A program made the position numbers and the translations under genes. Source: Methanobacteriota archaeon (GTDB taxonomy: Archaea > Methanobacteriota > Methanobacteria > Methanobacteriales > Methanobacteriaceae). From it: DNA of 64,000 nt. This document shows positions 1-9,170 of the stretch, piece by piece (position 1 is the stretch's first letter; each line of letters opens with the position of its first letter). The stretch covers positions 62,001-126,000 of the forward strand of contig JAEYPF010000021.1 in assembly GCA_023411115.1 (NCBI GenBank), in the 5' to 3' direction. Under the pieces are notes generated by a model. It was not told the origin of the DNA. It made no database searches and was given only the letters and a program-made list of their open reading frames with translations.

Positions 1-634
1 CTTTAATAGCATCCATAACTACCAAATCAACATTGTAGTGTTTGTTAATTTCAGCTATCATAAGTCTCTGGTAGGGTGATACGTGTAATTCTGCCATATA
101 ATTATATACACCCCTAGGGATCCTTTTTGCGACTATTCCCACTGAATTTTTAAGGGATAAAGTAAAATGCCCTCCAAATCTATGTGTTTTAAGACAGCAT
201 GTTTGAATAACCCTATCCGACTCAAGAAAGAGTTTTGGTAGATAAAATCCTTTAATCCAGTGAGTTCCGTCTTTTTCAATCTTTACCCATTCATTTTTAT
301 CTTGTTCATCAAGTACAGTGACTTCAAAACCTAATTCATCTGATAAATCAAAGACACCCATTTTTTCAAGTACACGGCGTGTATCGCCCATTCCGCTACG
401 CTCACCTAAAGTTAAACCAGAAATGTTAGCTTCATTTAGTTTAGATATTATGGCGTGAAGTGTATCTACGTGAGTTGAAGCTGGAAAAGGATCTGCACTG
501 TTAAAATTAGCTTTTAATGCTACTTTATCTCCTGAAAACTCATCCAGTTTAAAATTCTCCATTAAATCATTTATTCCGGATTTTCTATCTTCAGTTTTAA
601 CTAAAAAAACTTTACTATTCTTATTTTGAGTTAT
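1..634 (-). CDS. DUF362 family protein, partial (C-terminus outside window)
   Basis: The minus strand is open from just below a stop at 649-647 to the window edge. The translation begins around NSKVFLVKTEDRKSG and contains ALKANFNSADPFPAS, LGERSGMGDT, QTCCLKTHRFGGHFTLSLKN and YQRLMIAEIN, the usual pattern of the DUF362 family, which is common in methanogens and often linked to iron-sulfur proteins; its biochemical role is not established. The start is odd. A strong Shine-Dalgarno (GAGGGGGT, 648-641) is followed at normal spacing by ATA (634-632), and there is no ATG, GTG or TTG before ATG at 562, which would remove the conserved first strand. I list the ATA position as the probable start. The family call is firm; the start is uncertain. 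Confidence 0.75.
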   Translation of the reverse strand, partial: MTQNKNSKVFLVKTEDRKSGINDLMENFKLDEFSGDKVALKANFNSADPFPASTHVDTLHAIISKLNEANISGLTLGERSGMGDTRRVLEKMGVFDLSDELGFEVTVLDEQDKNEWVKIEKDGTHWIKGFYLPKLFLESDRVIQTCCLKTHRFGGHFTLSLKNSVGIVAKRIPRGVYNYMAELHVSPYQRLMIAEINKHYNVDLVVMDAIK

Positions 635-862
635 ATACGTACCCCCTCAGGTATGATACCCAATTTAAATAAGACACTTATATTATGTATCTAACGACAT
701 ATTTTATTTTTGGTCAATTTTAAAATCAAAATAAGGGTTAAAATAATTAAATTAAAATTAAAGGAATTTTAAAATGAATTAAGCTATTTAGTTAAAAAAT
801 ATTTATTATCAATTAAAATTGACTCAATTTAACAATTAAAATAAATAGAAAAAATAAGGAGA

Positions 863-3769
863 TTATTTGTTGTTTGAAGACCCTTCAGAAATTACATCCT
901 GATCTATTTCAATGGAAGAAATTGCTGATTTTTCATTTAAAATTCCTTTCAGGAATTCACCGGTATAAGTACCACTCAGTGCAACTTCTTCAGGTGTACC
1001 TTCTGCAACAATGAGTCCTCCTTCATCTCCTCCTTCTGGACCAAGATCTAAGATATAATCTGCTGTCTTAATGACATCCAGATTATGTTCTATAACCAGA
1101 ACTGTATTTCCAGAGTCCCTTAATCTACCAAGAACGTGGAGAAGTTTTTTAATGTCTGCAAAGTGAAGTCCAGTTGTTGGCTCGTCAAGTATGTAAAGGG
1201 TTTTACCGGTACTTTGACGGCTTAGTTCTTTTGAAAGTTTTACACGCTGAGCTTCTCCTCCTGAAAGTGTTGTTGCAGGCTGTCCAAGTTTGATATAGCC
1301 AAGTCCAACATCATCAAGAGTTTTAAGTTTTTTATGTATTCGTGGAACATTTCTAAAGAAGTAAAGTGCTTCTTCAACTGTCATATCAAGTACATCTGCG
1401 ATATTTTTACCTTTGTACCTCACATCCAGAGTCTCTCTGTTGTAGCGCTTTCCTTTACACACTTCGCAGGGTACATAAACATCTGCTAAAAAGTGCATTT
1501 CAATTTTTATTATTCCATCACCACTGCAGGCTTCACATCGTCCGCCCTTCACATTGAAACTGAATCTACCCGGTTTGTAACCTCGTTTTTTAGATGCAAG
1601 TGTTTCTGAGAATATTTCCCGAATGTAGGTAAACACACCAGTGTAAGTAGCAGGGTTTGACCGGGGAGTCCTTCCTATTGGCGATTGATCGATTATAATT
1701 ACCTTATCGATGTTAGAAATTCCCTCAATTTTATCGTGTTTTCCAGTATTTATGGGTTTTCTGTTAAATTCTCCGTAAAGACCTTTATAAAGTACGTCGT
1801 TTACAAGGGTACTTTTTCCAGATCCAGAAACTCCTGTAACACATGTAAATACTCCAAGAGGTATCTTTACATCTATATTTTTAAGGTTGTTCTGTCTTGC
1901 TCCCTTTACTGTTATGAATTTCCCATTAGGACTTATACGTTCTTTTGGGATTTCTATGGTTTCACTTCGGGATAAATATCTTCCTGTTATAGAATCCTGA
2001 TTATCCATTATCTCAAGAGGTGTTCCTGTTGCAATTACTCTTCCTCCATGTTCACCTGCACCTGGACCTATATCTACCACATGATCAGCAGATAATATGG
2101 TTTCTTCATCGTGTTCTACAACAACCAATGTGTTTCCAATATCCCTCAACTTTTTTAAGGTTTCAATAAGTCTTGCATTATCCCTCTGGTGTAATCCAAT
2201 ACTTGGTTCATCAAGTATGTAAAGAACTCCAACCAGACCTGACCCTATTTGAGTAGCAAGGCGGATTCTCTGAGCTTCTCCTCCAGAAAGCGTTCCAGAA
2301 GATCTGTCAAGTGTAATATAATTTAATCCGACATCTGATAAAAATCTTAAACGTTCTTTTATCTCTTTTAATATTTCTTTTGCAATGAACTGCTGGATTT
2401 CAGTAAGTTCAAGCTCGTCAAAGAACTTTTTAGACTCTTTTATAGGCATTGCTACAACTGCAGTGATGGCCCTATCACCTACAGTGACTGATCTGCTTTC
2501 AGGGCGTAATCTGGTTCCATTACAAGCAGGACACTTTCTGTCGCTCATGAATTGACCTATATAACTTCTCATGTAGTTTGATTTGGTATCCATGAATAAA
2601 CGTTCCATTCTCTTTACGACGCCTTCAAATTTCCTCGTTACATGGTGCATTCTGCCTCTTCGACGGAACGTGAAATCGATTCTTTCAGAAGACCCGTATA
2701 AAATTATATTCTGATACTTTTTAGGAAGATCTTCAAATGGGGTTTCCATGTTGAATCCATAATGGTCTGCAACTGCCTTAAGCATTTGATGGTAATAGTT
2801 ATCCTTGTTTTTGGACTTACTCCACGGTAGAATGGCACCATCATTAAGAGATAAAGTCTTATCAGGCACAACTAAATCCGTATCTATTTCCATCTTGCTT
2901 CCAAGACCATTACACTCAGGACACGCCCCGTGGGGGCTGTTAAATGAAAATGTCCTTGGACTTATCTCTTCGAAGTTTATATCACAGTCAGTACATGCAA
3001 AGTGTTCGCTGAATACCCTTTCTTCTTTTTCATTATTCATTTCATATAGTGCTACTATAAGTCCTTCTCCAAGTTCAAGGGCAGTTTCAACAGAGTCAGC
3101 AAGTCTTCTTTTAAAATCAACATCGTATCGTATAACAAGTCTATCTACAACAACTTCAACTGTATGCTTTTTGTTCTTATCAAGAGTGATGTCCTCATCC
3201 AAGCTTAATACTTCACCATCAACCCTTACCCTGACGAATCCTTTCTTATGGAGATCGTCAAATATCTTATGGTGTTCTCCTTTCCTATCCTTAACTACAG
3301 GAGCCAGTATCTGTACTTTAGTTCCTTCTTCCTCTTTGTAAATATTGTCAACAATCTGACCTGATGTTTGTTGTGATATAGGTTTTCCACAATTATAACA
3401 ATGCGGAATACCTATCCTTGCATATAAAAGTCTTAAATAATCATATATCTCTGTTACTGTACCTACAGTAGATCTTGGATTCATTTTAGTGGTTTTCTGG
3501 TCAATGGATATGGCAGGTGAAAGCCCTTCTATATAATCAACTTCTGGCTTTTTCATCTGTCCCAAAAATTGCCTTGCATAAGCTGAAAGAGATTCAACAT
3601 ATCTTCTCTGTCCTTCAGCATATATTGTATCAAAGGCTAGGGATGATTTTCCAGAACCACTCAGTCCTGTAATAACAACGAACTTATCCCTTGGTATCGT
3701 GACATCTATATTTTTAAGGTTATGCTCTCTTGCACCCTTTATGGTTATACTATCTTTCTTTGTATTCAT
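863..3769 (-). CDS. uvrA: Excinuclease ABC subunit A
   Basis: DNA damage sensor of nucleotide excision repair, which loads UvrB onto distorted DNA. The 968-residue length is normal. Two ABC ATPase halves are visible: Walker A GLSGSGKSS near the N-terminus and GVSGSGKST near residue 650, with signature LSGGEAQR in each half. The zinc-binding Cys pairs are present (CYNCGK, CTDC...CPEC, CPACNGTR, CEAC...CEVC). Its ATG overlaps the uvrB stop by one base (TAATG), so uvrB and uvrA are transcribed together in that order. Uvr proteins in mesophilic methanogens are generally thought to be of bacterial origin (known background); base composition here does not stand out from its neighbours. Confidence 0.97.
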   Translation of the reverse strand: MNTKKDSITIKGAREHNLKNIDVTIPRDKFVVITGLSGSGKSSLAFDTIYAEGQRRYVESLSAYARQFLGQMKKPEVDYIEGLSPAISIDQKTTKMNPRSTVGTVTEIYDYLRLLYARIGIPHCYNCGKPISQQTSGQIVDNIYKEEEGTKVQILAPVVKDRKGEHHKIFDDLHKKGFVRVRVDGEVLSLDEDITLDKNKKHTVEVVVDRLVIRYDVDFKRRLADSVETALELGEGLIVALYEMNNEKEERVFSEHFACTDCDINFEEISPRTFSFNSPHGACPECNGLGSKMEIDTDLVVPDKTLSLNDGAILPWSKSKNKDNYYHQMLKAVADHYGFNMETPFEDLPKKYQNIILYGSSERIDFTFRRRGRMHHVTRKFEGVVKRMERLFMDTKSNYMRSYIGQFMSDRKCPACNGTRLRPESRSVTVGDRAITAVVAMPIKESKKFFDELELTEIQQFIAKEILKEIKERLRFLSDVGLNYITLDRSSGTLSGGEAQRIRLATQIGSGLVGVLYILDEPSIGLHQRDNARLIETLKKLRDIGNTLVVVEHDEETILSADHVVDIGPGAGEHGGRVIATGTPLEIMDNQDSITGRYLSRSETIEIPKERISPNGKFITVKGARQNNLKNIDVKIPLGVFTCVTGVSGSGKSTLVNDVLYKGLYGEFNRKPINTGKHDKIEGISNIDKVIIIDQSPIGRTPRSNPATYTGVFTYIREIFSETLASKKRGYKPGRFSFNVKGGRCEACSGDGIIKIEMHFLADVYVPCEVCKGKRYNRETLDVRYKGKNIADVLDMTVEEALYFFRNVPRIHKKLKTLDDVGLGYIKLGQPATTLSGGEAQRVKLSKELSRQSTGKTLYILDEPTTGLHFADIKKLLHVLGRLRDSGNTVLVIEHNLDVIKTADYILDLGPEGGDEGGLIVAEGTPEEVALSGTYTGEFLKGILNEKSAISSIEIDQDVISEGSSNNK

Positions 3770-5724
3770 TACTTTGAAACCCCTTCTAAGATGCTAATTT
3801 TATCTCTAATTTTGGCAGCCGTTTCAAAATCAAGTTTTTGAGCTGCTAGTTTCATTTCATGCTCTAAATCCTTTATAAGCAGTCGAACTTCGTCCCTTGG
3901 TATATTTTCTATATCATCTATTAATTCAACTTTATTTTTTTTCTCTTTTTCCTTGATGGATCTTACCACAGTTTTGGGTATAATATTATGTTTTTTGTTG
4001 TATTCCATCTGCATTTTTCTTCTGTTGTTTGTAATGTTAACTGCAGATTCCACAGATTTTGTAATTTCATCAGCATATACAACAACCTGTCCTTCCACAT
4101 TCCTCGCTGCTCGTCCTATTGTCTGGATAAGGGATGTTTCAGAGCGTAAAAATCCTTCCTTATCTGCATCAAGAATTCCAATTAATGATACCTCAGGAAG
4201 GTCAAGCCCTTCTCTAAGTAAGTTCACCCCAACAAGACAATCAAATTCACCGCGTCGGAGGTCGTCAATTATTTCGATACGATCCAGAGTACTTATTTCA
4301 GAGTGAAGATACCTTACCTTGATTCCAATTTTGGCATAATAATCTGTAAGGTCTTCAGCCATCTTCTTGGTTAATGTAGTTACAAGAATTCTTTGATTCT
4401 TCTTAATTCGTTTTTGAACTTCTCCCAAAAGATGGTCTACCTGCCCTTTAACCGGTTTGATAATCACTTCAGGATCAATAAGTCCAGTAGGCCTTATAAT
4501 CTGTTCTACGGTATTTTGGCTTTTTCCAAGCTCGTATTTTGCTGGAGTTGCCGAAACATAAATCACCTTATTTATGAGGCTTTCAAATTCCTCAAAGTTA
4601 AGAGGTCGGTTTTCACGGGCTGATGGAAGCCTAAACCCATAATCTACAAGGGAATCTTTACGTGCACGATCTCCAGCATACATTCCTCCAATTTGAGGTA
4701 CTGTAACGTGAGATTCATCGATAATGGTCAAAAAATCTTCAGGGAAATATTTTATAAGTGTATGCGGCATACTGCCCCATTTTCTACCACTTAAATGGAG
4801 TGAATAGTTTTCAACTCCAGGACAGTAACCCATTTCTTCAAGCATTTCCATATCAAACCTTGTTCTTTGTTCAAGGCGTTGTGCTTCAAGTAATTTATTT
4901 TGTGATTTTAAAATAATGAGTCGATCTTCCAGTTCTGCTTCAATTGCATTTAATGCTCTCTGCATTTTACTTTCTGAAATAACAAAGTGCTTTGCTGGAA
5001 ATATGGTTATACGATCGATCTTTTTGACTACATTTCCTTTCAAGGGGTCTATATATGATATTGCGTCTATTTCGTCACCAAAAAGTTCCACCCTCACAGG
5101 TAACGATCCATGTACTGGAAATATCTCTATGACATCTCCCCTTGCTCTGAATTTTCCCCTTGTAAAATCTATATCATTCCTTTCATACTGTATATGGACT
5201 AATTTTGACAATATTTCTTCTCTTTCCTTTATTTCTCCAACTCCCATGTACAGTAGATGATCTCCATAATCTTCAGGAGATCCGATACCATATATACAGG
5301 AAACACTTGAAACTACTATTACATCGTCCCTTGAAAGCAATGATTGAGTTGCTGAGTGTCTCATCTGGTCTATTTCATCATTTATGCTGGCTTCCTTGTC
5401 TATAAATGTATCAGTATGGGGAATATATGCTTCCGGCTGATAATAGTCGTAATAACTTACAAAGTACTCCACAGCGTTTTCAGGGAAAAATTCTTTAAAT
5501 TCCTCATAAAGCTGTGCTGCCAGAGTTTTATTATGGGACATGATTAACGTTGGTTTATTTATCTCTTTAATCACGTTTGCCATGGTAAATGTCTTTCCTG
5601 ATCCAGTAACTCCAAGCAGTGTTTGATGCTTTAATCCATTATTTATACCGTTTACAAGTGAATTTATGGCTTTTGGTTGATCTCCCAACGGTTTATAATT
5701 TGATATAAGCTTAAATCCTGACAT
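3769..5724 (-). CDS. uvrB: Excinuclease ABC subunit B
   Basis: Damage-verifying helicase-like subunit of UvrABC. The 651 residues include Walker A GVTGSGKT near residue 40, the DNA-clamping beta-hairpin region (SYYDYYQPEAYIP...DEIDQMRHSAT) near residues 90-130, the helicase motif DESH, and motif VI with QTIGRAARN near residue 535. The UVR domain that contacts UvrC lies at the C-terminus (IKDLEHEMKLAAQKLDFETA). The start has a good Shine-Dalgarno (GAGGATAG). First gene of the uvrBA unit; uvrC lies 1.6 kb away on the opposite strand. Confidence 0.97.
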   Translation of the reverse strand: MSGFKLISNYKPLGDQPKAINSLVNGINNGLKHQTLLGVTGSGKTFTMANVIKEINKPTLIMSHNKTLAAQLYEEFKEFFPENAVEYFVSYYDYYQPEAYIPHTDTFIDKEASINDEIDQMRHSATQSLLSRDDVIVVSSVSCIYGIGSPEDYGDHLLYMGVGEIKEREEILSKLVHIQYERNDIDFTRGKFRARGDVIEIFPVHGSLPVRVELFGDEIDAISYIDPLKGNVVKKIDRITIFPAKHFVISESKMQRALNAIEAELEDRLIILKSQNKLLEAQRLEQRTRFDMEMLEEMGYCPGVENYSLHLSGRKWGSMPHTLIKYFPEDFLTIIDESHVTVPQIGGMYAGDRARKDSLVDYGFRLPSARENRPLNFEEFESLINKVIYVSATPAKYELGKSQNTVEQIIRPTGLIDPEVIIKPVKGQVDHLLGEVQKRIKKNQRILVTTLTKKMAEDLTDYYAKIGIKVRYLHSEISTLDRIEIIDDLRRGEFDCLVGVNLLREGLDLPEVSLIGILDADKEGFLRSETSLIQTIGRAARNVEGQVVVYADEITKSVESAVNITNNRRKMQMEYNKKHNIIPKTVVRSIKEKEKKNKVELIDDIENIPRDEVRLLIKDLEHEMKLAAQKLDFETAAKIRDKISILEGVSK

Positions 5725-6021
5725 TTCTCTATCCTCATTTTAAGAAGGCATATTCAACTTTACTTTTCAAATTCTTAGATATTTTTAAATTATTTTAATT
5801 AATAATAGGTTTTGAGTAAGAGCATTTGAAAAGTAATCTATGTTGACGGTGCCTGTATGTATTTTTGAAGCTAAACACAAAGCTATTTTAGTTGCTAAAA
5901 TCACCTTATAACAATTTTTATTTATGATTTATTGTTTTTGATTTATTTGTTAACGTTTTATTCTTAGATATCTGTTTAAATTCTGTCATTTCTTTATCCT
6001 CTTTTTTGAAAAAAAGATAAC

Positions 6022-6030
6022 TTTTATATA
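6022..6030 (+). promoter_or_regulatory. Candidate TATA box upstream of the DUF169 gene
   Basis: AAAAAGATAACTTTTATATA at 6011-6030 has an A-rich BRE-like stretch followed by TTTTATATA. Start of transcription would fall near 6050, giving a leader of about 250 nt that runs through the palindromic repeats. The region 5725-6010 has no gene I can support. The box is AT-symmetric enough that the minus strand cannot be excluded. Confidence 0.35.
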
Positions 6031-6107
6031 TATTATTATAACTTATAAGAAAATAACTTTATTAATATTGGAGCATATCTTATAAATAAATGATGGTATG
6101 ACGAAGA

Positions 6108-6360
6108 AGGTTGAAGGAAAAACGAAGCATTCGAAAATTTTCAATTTTCGATGTTTGCGAAACAAAGTTCCGCAACCGCAAAAAACTTTGTTTTTTGCAT
6201 GTTGAAGAAAATGTAATTTCCTGAACAGCAAAATTCATAGAATTTTACATGCGTCAAAATCGGAGATTTTGACAGTTTTTCCTGAACATTCGAAATTTTT
6301 AATTTCGATGCCCCGAAATTCTTATGAATTTCGAGGGCCACAAATCAAAGATTTGAAGGT
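6108..6360. repeat. Mosaic palindromic repeat, copy 1
   Basis: A string of at least seven short hairpins joined by recurring linker words. Examples: CGAAAATTTTC/AATTTTCG, GCAAAAAAC/GTTTTTTGC, CAAAATCGGAGATTTTG, CGAAATTTTTAATTTCG, CGAAATTCTTATGAATTTCG and CAAATCAAAGATTTG. The module at 6201-6236 is the reverse complement of the GTTCAG...CTTCAAC module seen at 12327, 27295, 37141 and 44191. Stems differ from module to module while linkers are kept. It runs into the 5' end of the DUF169 reading frame. Confidence 0.8.
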
Positions 6361-7210
6361 GGTTAAAATCTCAGATGATTCTATAGAAGAAGTTGAGGAA
6401 AGTTTAAAAACTGATGGAAGGTTAAATACAAGCCATTCATCCATAAAAGAAATTGGAAAAAGCCTTAAAACAGGTGGAAATTTGGATACACATCCATTAG
6501 CTGTGTATGGTTCCGATACCATACCTGATGGAGCAGTACCTATGTGTTCTCTTGATCGCTGCGTTGCTAAAGCAATAATGTTAGTATCTGTTAATGATAA
6601 AGAACCTGCATTATATATTGGCAAAGATACGCTTAAAGGATGTTGTCCTGGAGCAATGACATACTTAGGATTTACAGAACCTCTTAAATTTATAAAATAT
6701 TTCGTTTCTACTGGAAGCGAAAAATTTAGAGGAGGTGAAGCAGAATACCTAAAGGCAAACCCTGAAACTGTTGAGGGATTTTTAGAAGCTATTGGCAAAA
6801 TAAAGCAACTTGGAAAATATCTTGTAATTCAAAGATGTGAAGATATAGAAAATGATGTAGAAGTTAAATCGATATTATGTTTCGGTAATGGAGAACAGAT
6901 ACGTAATTTAAGCAGCCTTATTCACTTTAGAACCGAAAATCCATTCAATGCTATTAGTATGGCATTTGGTCCTTCATGTGCATCTTTTATTACATACCCT
7001 GCAGGAATGGCTGAAAACACTCCTCCGGGGACTGCATTTGTTGGTCCTGTTGACCCAACTGGAAATGTATGGTTCCCTCCAGAATACATGTCACTAGGTA
7101 TACCTTTAGAAATTGCAACAGGAATGCATGAAGATCTCAACAATTCTTTCGCTGTAAAAAGACCTGAAGTTGCATCTCCAACTGTAAGGGATGAAACAAC
7201 TACCTCTTAA
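6308..7210 (+). CDS. DUF169 family protein
   Basis: From about residue 60 the protein reads as DUF169: PMCSLDRCVAKAIMLV, GCCPGAMTYLGF, FGPSCASFITYPAGM and VWFPPEYMSLGIPLEIA. The family is widespread in methanogens and anaerobes and has no settled function; the conserved cysteines suggest a metal or redox site (inference). The N-terminus is unusual in two ways. It is encoded by the palindromic repeat up to about 6360, and residues in SIEEVEESLKTDGRLNT are repeated as SIKEIGKSLKTGGNLDT directly after, a tandem duplication. No start has a convincing Shine-Dalgarno: ATG 6308, TTG 6353 and GTG 6359 are all in frame. I chose the ATG; the true start may be later. Confidence 0.75.
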   Translation: MPRNSYEFRGPQIKDLKVVKISDDSIEEVEESLKTDGRLNTSHSSIKEIGKSLKTGGNLDTHPLAVYGSDTIPDGAVPMCSLDRCVAKAIMLVSVNDKEPALYIGKDTLKGCCPGAMTYLGFTEPLKFIKYFVSTGSEKFRGGEAEYLKANPETVEGFLEAIGKIKQLGKYLVIQRCEDIENDVEVKSILCFGNGEQIRNLSSLIHFRTENPFNAISMAFGPSCASFITYPAGMAENTPPGTAFVGPVDPTGNVWFPPEYMSLGIPLEIATGMHEDLNNSFAVKRPEVASPTVRDETTTS

Positions 7211-7298
7211 TCAAATATCATTTTTAATATTAATTTCAATATTTTTCTATTATTTTATGATAATTCAAAGACTACAAACAAATCAGAGAGGCGATTAA

Positions 7299-9077
7299 AT
7301 GCCAAATCGTTGCAGTAATCCAGACAATTTGCCCAGTAAACCTGGAGTATACATAATGAGGAATATTGAAGATGATGTACTGTATGTTGGAAAAGCTAAA
7401 TCTTTAATTAAAAGAGTTAAGTCTTATTTCAGCAGATCAGAACAGCCATTAAAAACGAAGTTATTGATGAGTCATTTTCATAGTTTAGAATATATTATAA
7501 CCGATACAGAAAAAGAAGCTCTTATTTTAGAATCTAATCTTATAAAAAAATACAAACCAAAATATAACATAAGATTGAAGGATGATAAAAGGTATCCTTA
7601 TATTAAAATAACCAATGAAAATTATCCAAGGATCTTGATTACAAGAAATGTGAGGGATGACGGTGCCTATTACTACGGCCCCTTTACAGATACTGGATCC
7701 GTTAGAAGAATGGTTAAATCTTTAAAAGCTCTCTTTAAAATAAGGGCCTGCAGAAAAATGGATGGCCCATGTCTTAATTACCAGATTCATCTTTGCAGTG
7801 CTCCATGCAGTGGTAAAATAACCAAAGAATCTTACATTGAAATAGTAGAAAAAATTAACCTGTTTTTTGAGGGTAAATATAATAAAATAATCGATATGTT
7901 GAATGAAATGATGATTGAAGCTGCACAAAATCAGGAATTTGAAAAAGCTGCTGTACTGCGGGATCAGATTCAATCTGTAGATAGTATTCTTGAAAAACAG
8001 AAAATAGAATTTGATAGGGGCCTAGAACAGGATGTAATTGCCTGTTCCTACGATGAAAAAATAGCATGTGTGGTTGTATTTTCAATAAGAGATGGTAAAA
8101 TAATTGGAAAAGACGACTTCCTCATGAGTGGAACCGAAGGTACGCTACCTGATAAAATCCTTGCAGCATTCTTAAAACAGTATTACATGAGTCCAAGAAG
8201 TATACCCTCTGAAATTATTATACAGTATAAACCTGATGAAAGAGATTTAATTGAAGAATGGCTTTCTTCCAATCAAGGACATGAAGTAATTCTTAGAACT
8301 CCAAAAAATGGTACTGAAACTCGTTTAGTTCAAATGGTAGCTAAAAATGCTGAAATTATTAAAAATCAGGAAAAAGAAGTTAGAAATACATTGCTGAACC
8401 TTAAAAAATATCTTAAACTTCCACGAATACCAAGACATATAGAATGCTTCGATATTTCAAATATCAGCGGTAAATTTGCAGTCGGATCAATGGTGGTTTT
8501 TGATGACGGTATGCCTAAAAAAAGTAAATACAGAAAATATAAAATAGATATTCCTGGTCCTGATGATTATGCCATGATGAGGAATGTTTTAAACAGAAGG
8601 TACAGCAAAATTGCCGCAGAAGACAAAAATAAAAAACCGGATCTCATAATCGTAGATGGAGGGAAAGGGCAACTCAACGTAGCAGTAGATGTCTTAAACT
8701 CAATTGGTATTGAAGATATACCTGTTATTGGACTTGCTAAAGAATTTGAACATGTTTTCGTCCCCGGTGTTTCCAATCCCCTTATTTTACCAAGAAATTC
8801 TGAAGCACTGCATCTCTTGCAGAGGATAAGGGACGAGGCCCATAGATTTGCAGTTACCTATCATAAAAAACTCAGATCCCGCGAACTGAAGTATTCTGTC
8901 CTTGATGGAATAAAAGGAGTGGGAGAAAAGCGGAAAATAAAGCTACTCAAACATTTTGGTGATGTAAATAGTATAAAAAAAGCCAGTATTGACGAATTAG
9001 CAAATGTTGACAGCATAAATAGGAGTTTAGCATCCACCATTTACAAACATCTCCATAAAAAAAGTAGTACTGCATAA
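7299..9077 (+). CDS. uvrC: Excinuclease ABC subunit C
   Basis: Dual-incision nuclease of nucleotide excision repair. The 592 residues are of normal length. A GIY-YIG nuclease domain opens the protein (GVYIMRNIEDDVLYVGKAKS); a UVR motif lies near residues 198-235 (FEKAAVLRDQIQSV); the RNase H-like second nuclease follows, with the conserved ECFDISNISG segment near residue 385; and a helix-hairpin-helix pair closes it (LDGIKGVGEKRKIKLLKHFG). The start has AGAGGCGATT upstream. It is monocistronic on plus, opposite in strand to uvrBA, so the three repair genes are close but not in one operon. Confidence 0.97.
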   Translation: MPNRCSNPDNLPSKPGVYIMRNIEDDVLYVGKAKSLIKRVKSYFSRSEQPLKTKLLMSHFHSLEYIITDTEKEALILESNLIKKYKPKYNIRLKDDKRYPYIKITNENYPRILITRNVRDDGAYYYGPFTDTGSVRRMVKSLKALFKIRACRKMDGPCLNYQIHLCSAPCSGKITKESYIEIVEKINLFFEGKYNKIIDMLNEMMIEAAQNQEFEKAAVLRDQIQSVDSILEKQKIEFDRGLEQDVIACSYDEKIACVVVFSIRDGKIIGKDDFLMSGTEGTLPDKILAAFLKQYYMSPRSIPSEIIIQYKPDERDLIEEWLSSNQGHEVILRTPKNGTETRLVQMVAKNAEIIKNQEKEVRNTLLNLKKYLKLPRIPRHIECFDISNISGKFAVGSMVVFDDGMPKKSKYRKYKIDIPGPDDYAMMRNVLNRRYSKIAAEDKNKKPDLIIVDGGKGQLNVAVDVLNSIGIEDIPVIGLAKEFEHVFVPGVSNPLILPRNSEALHLLQRIRDEAHRFAVTYHKKLRSRELKYSVLDGIKGVGEKRKIKLLKHFGDVNSIKKASIDELANVDSINRSLASTIYKHLHKKSSTA

Positions 9078-9170
9078 ATTTAAATTATTAATGAGTCTGG
9101 TAAAAATTGATTGAGATTAGTAAGTGAAAGGTAATATTAATATATTTAAAGCAGTAAAGTAGTATGTAGT

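Noticed and set aside
6108..6360. CRISPR array
   Set aside because: The repeated units are palindromes of differing sequence without constant repeats or spacers, and there are no cas genes.
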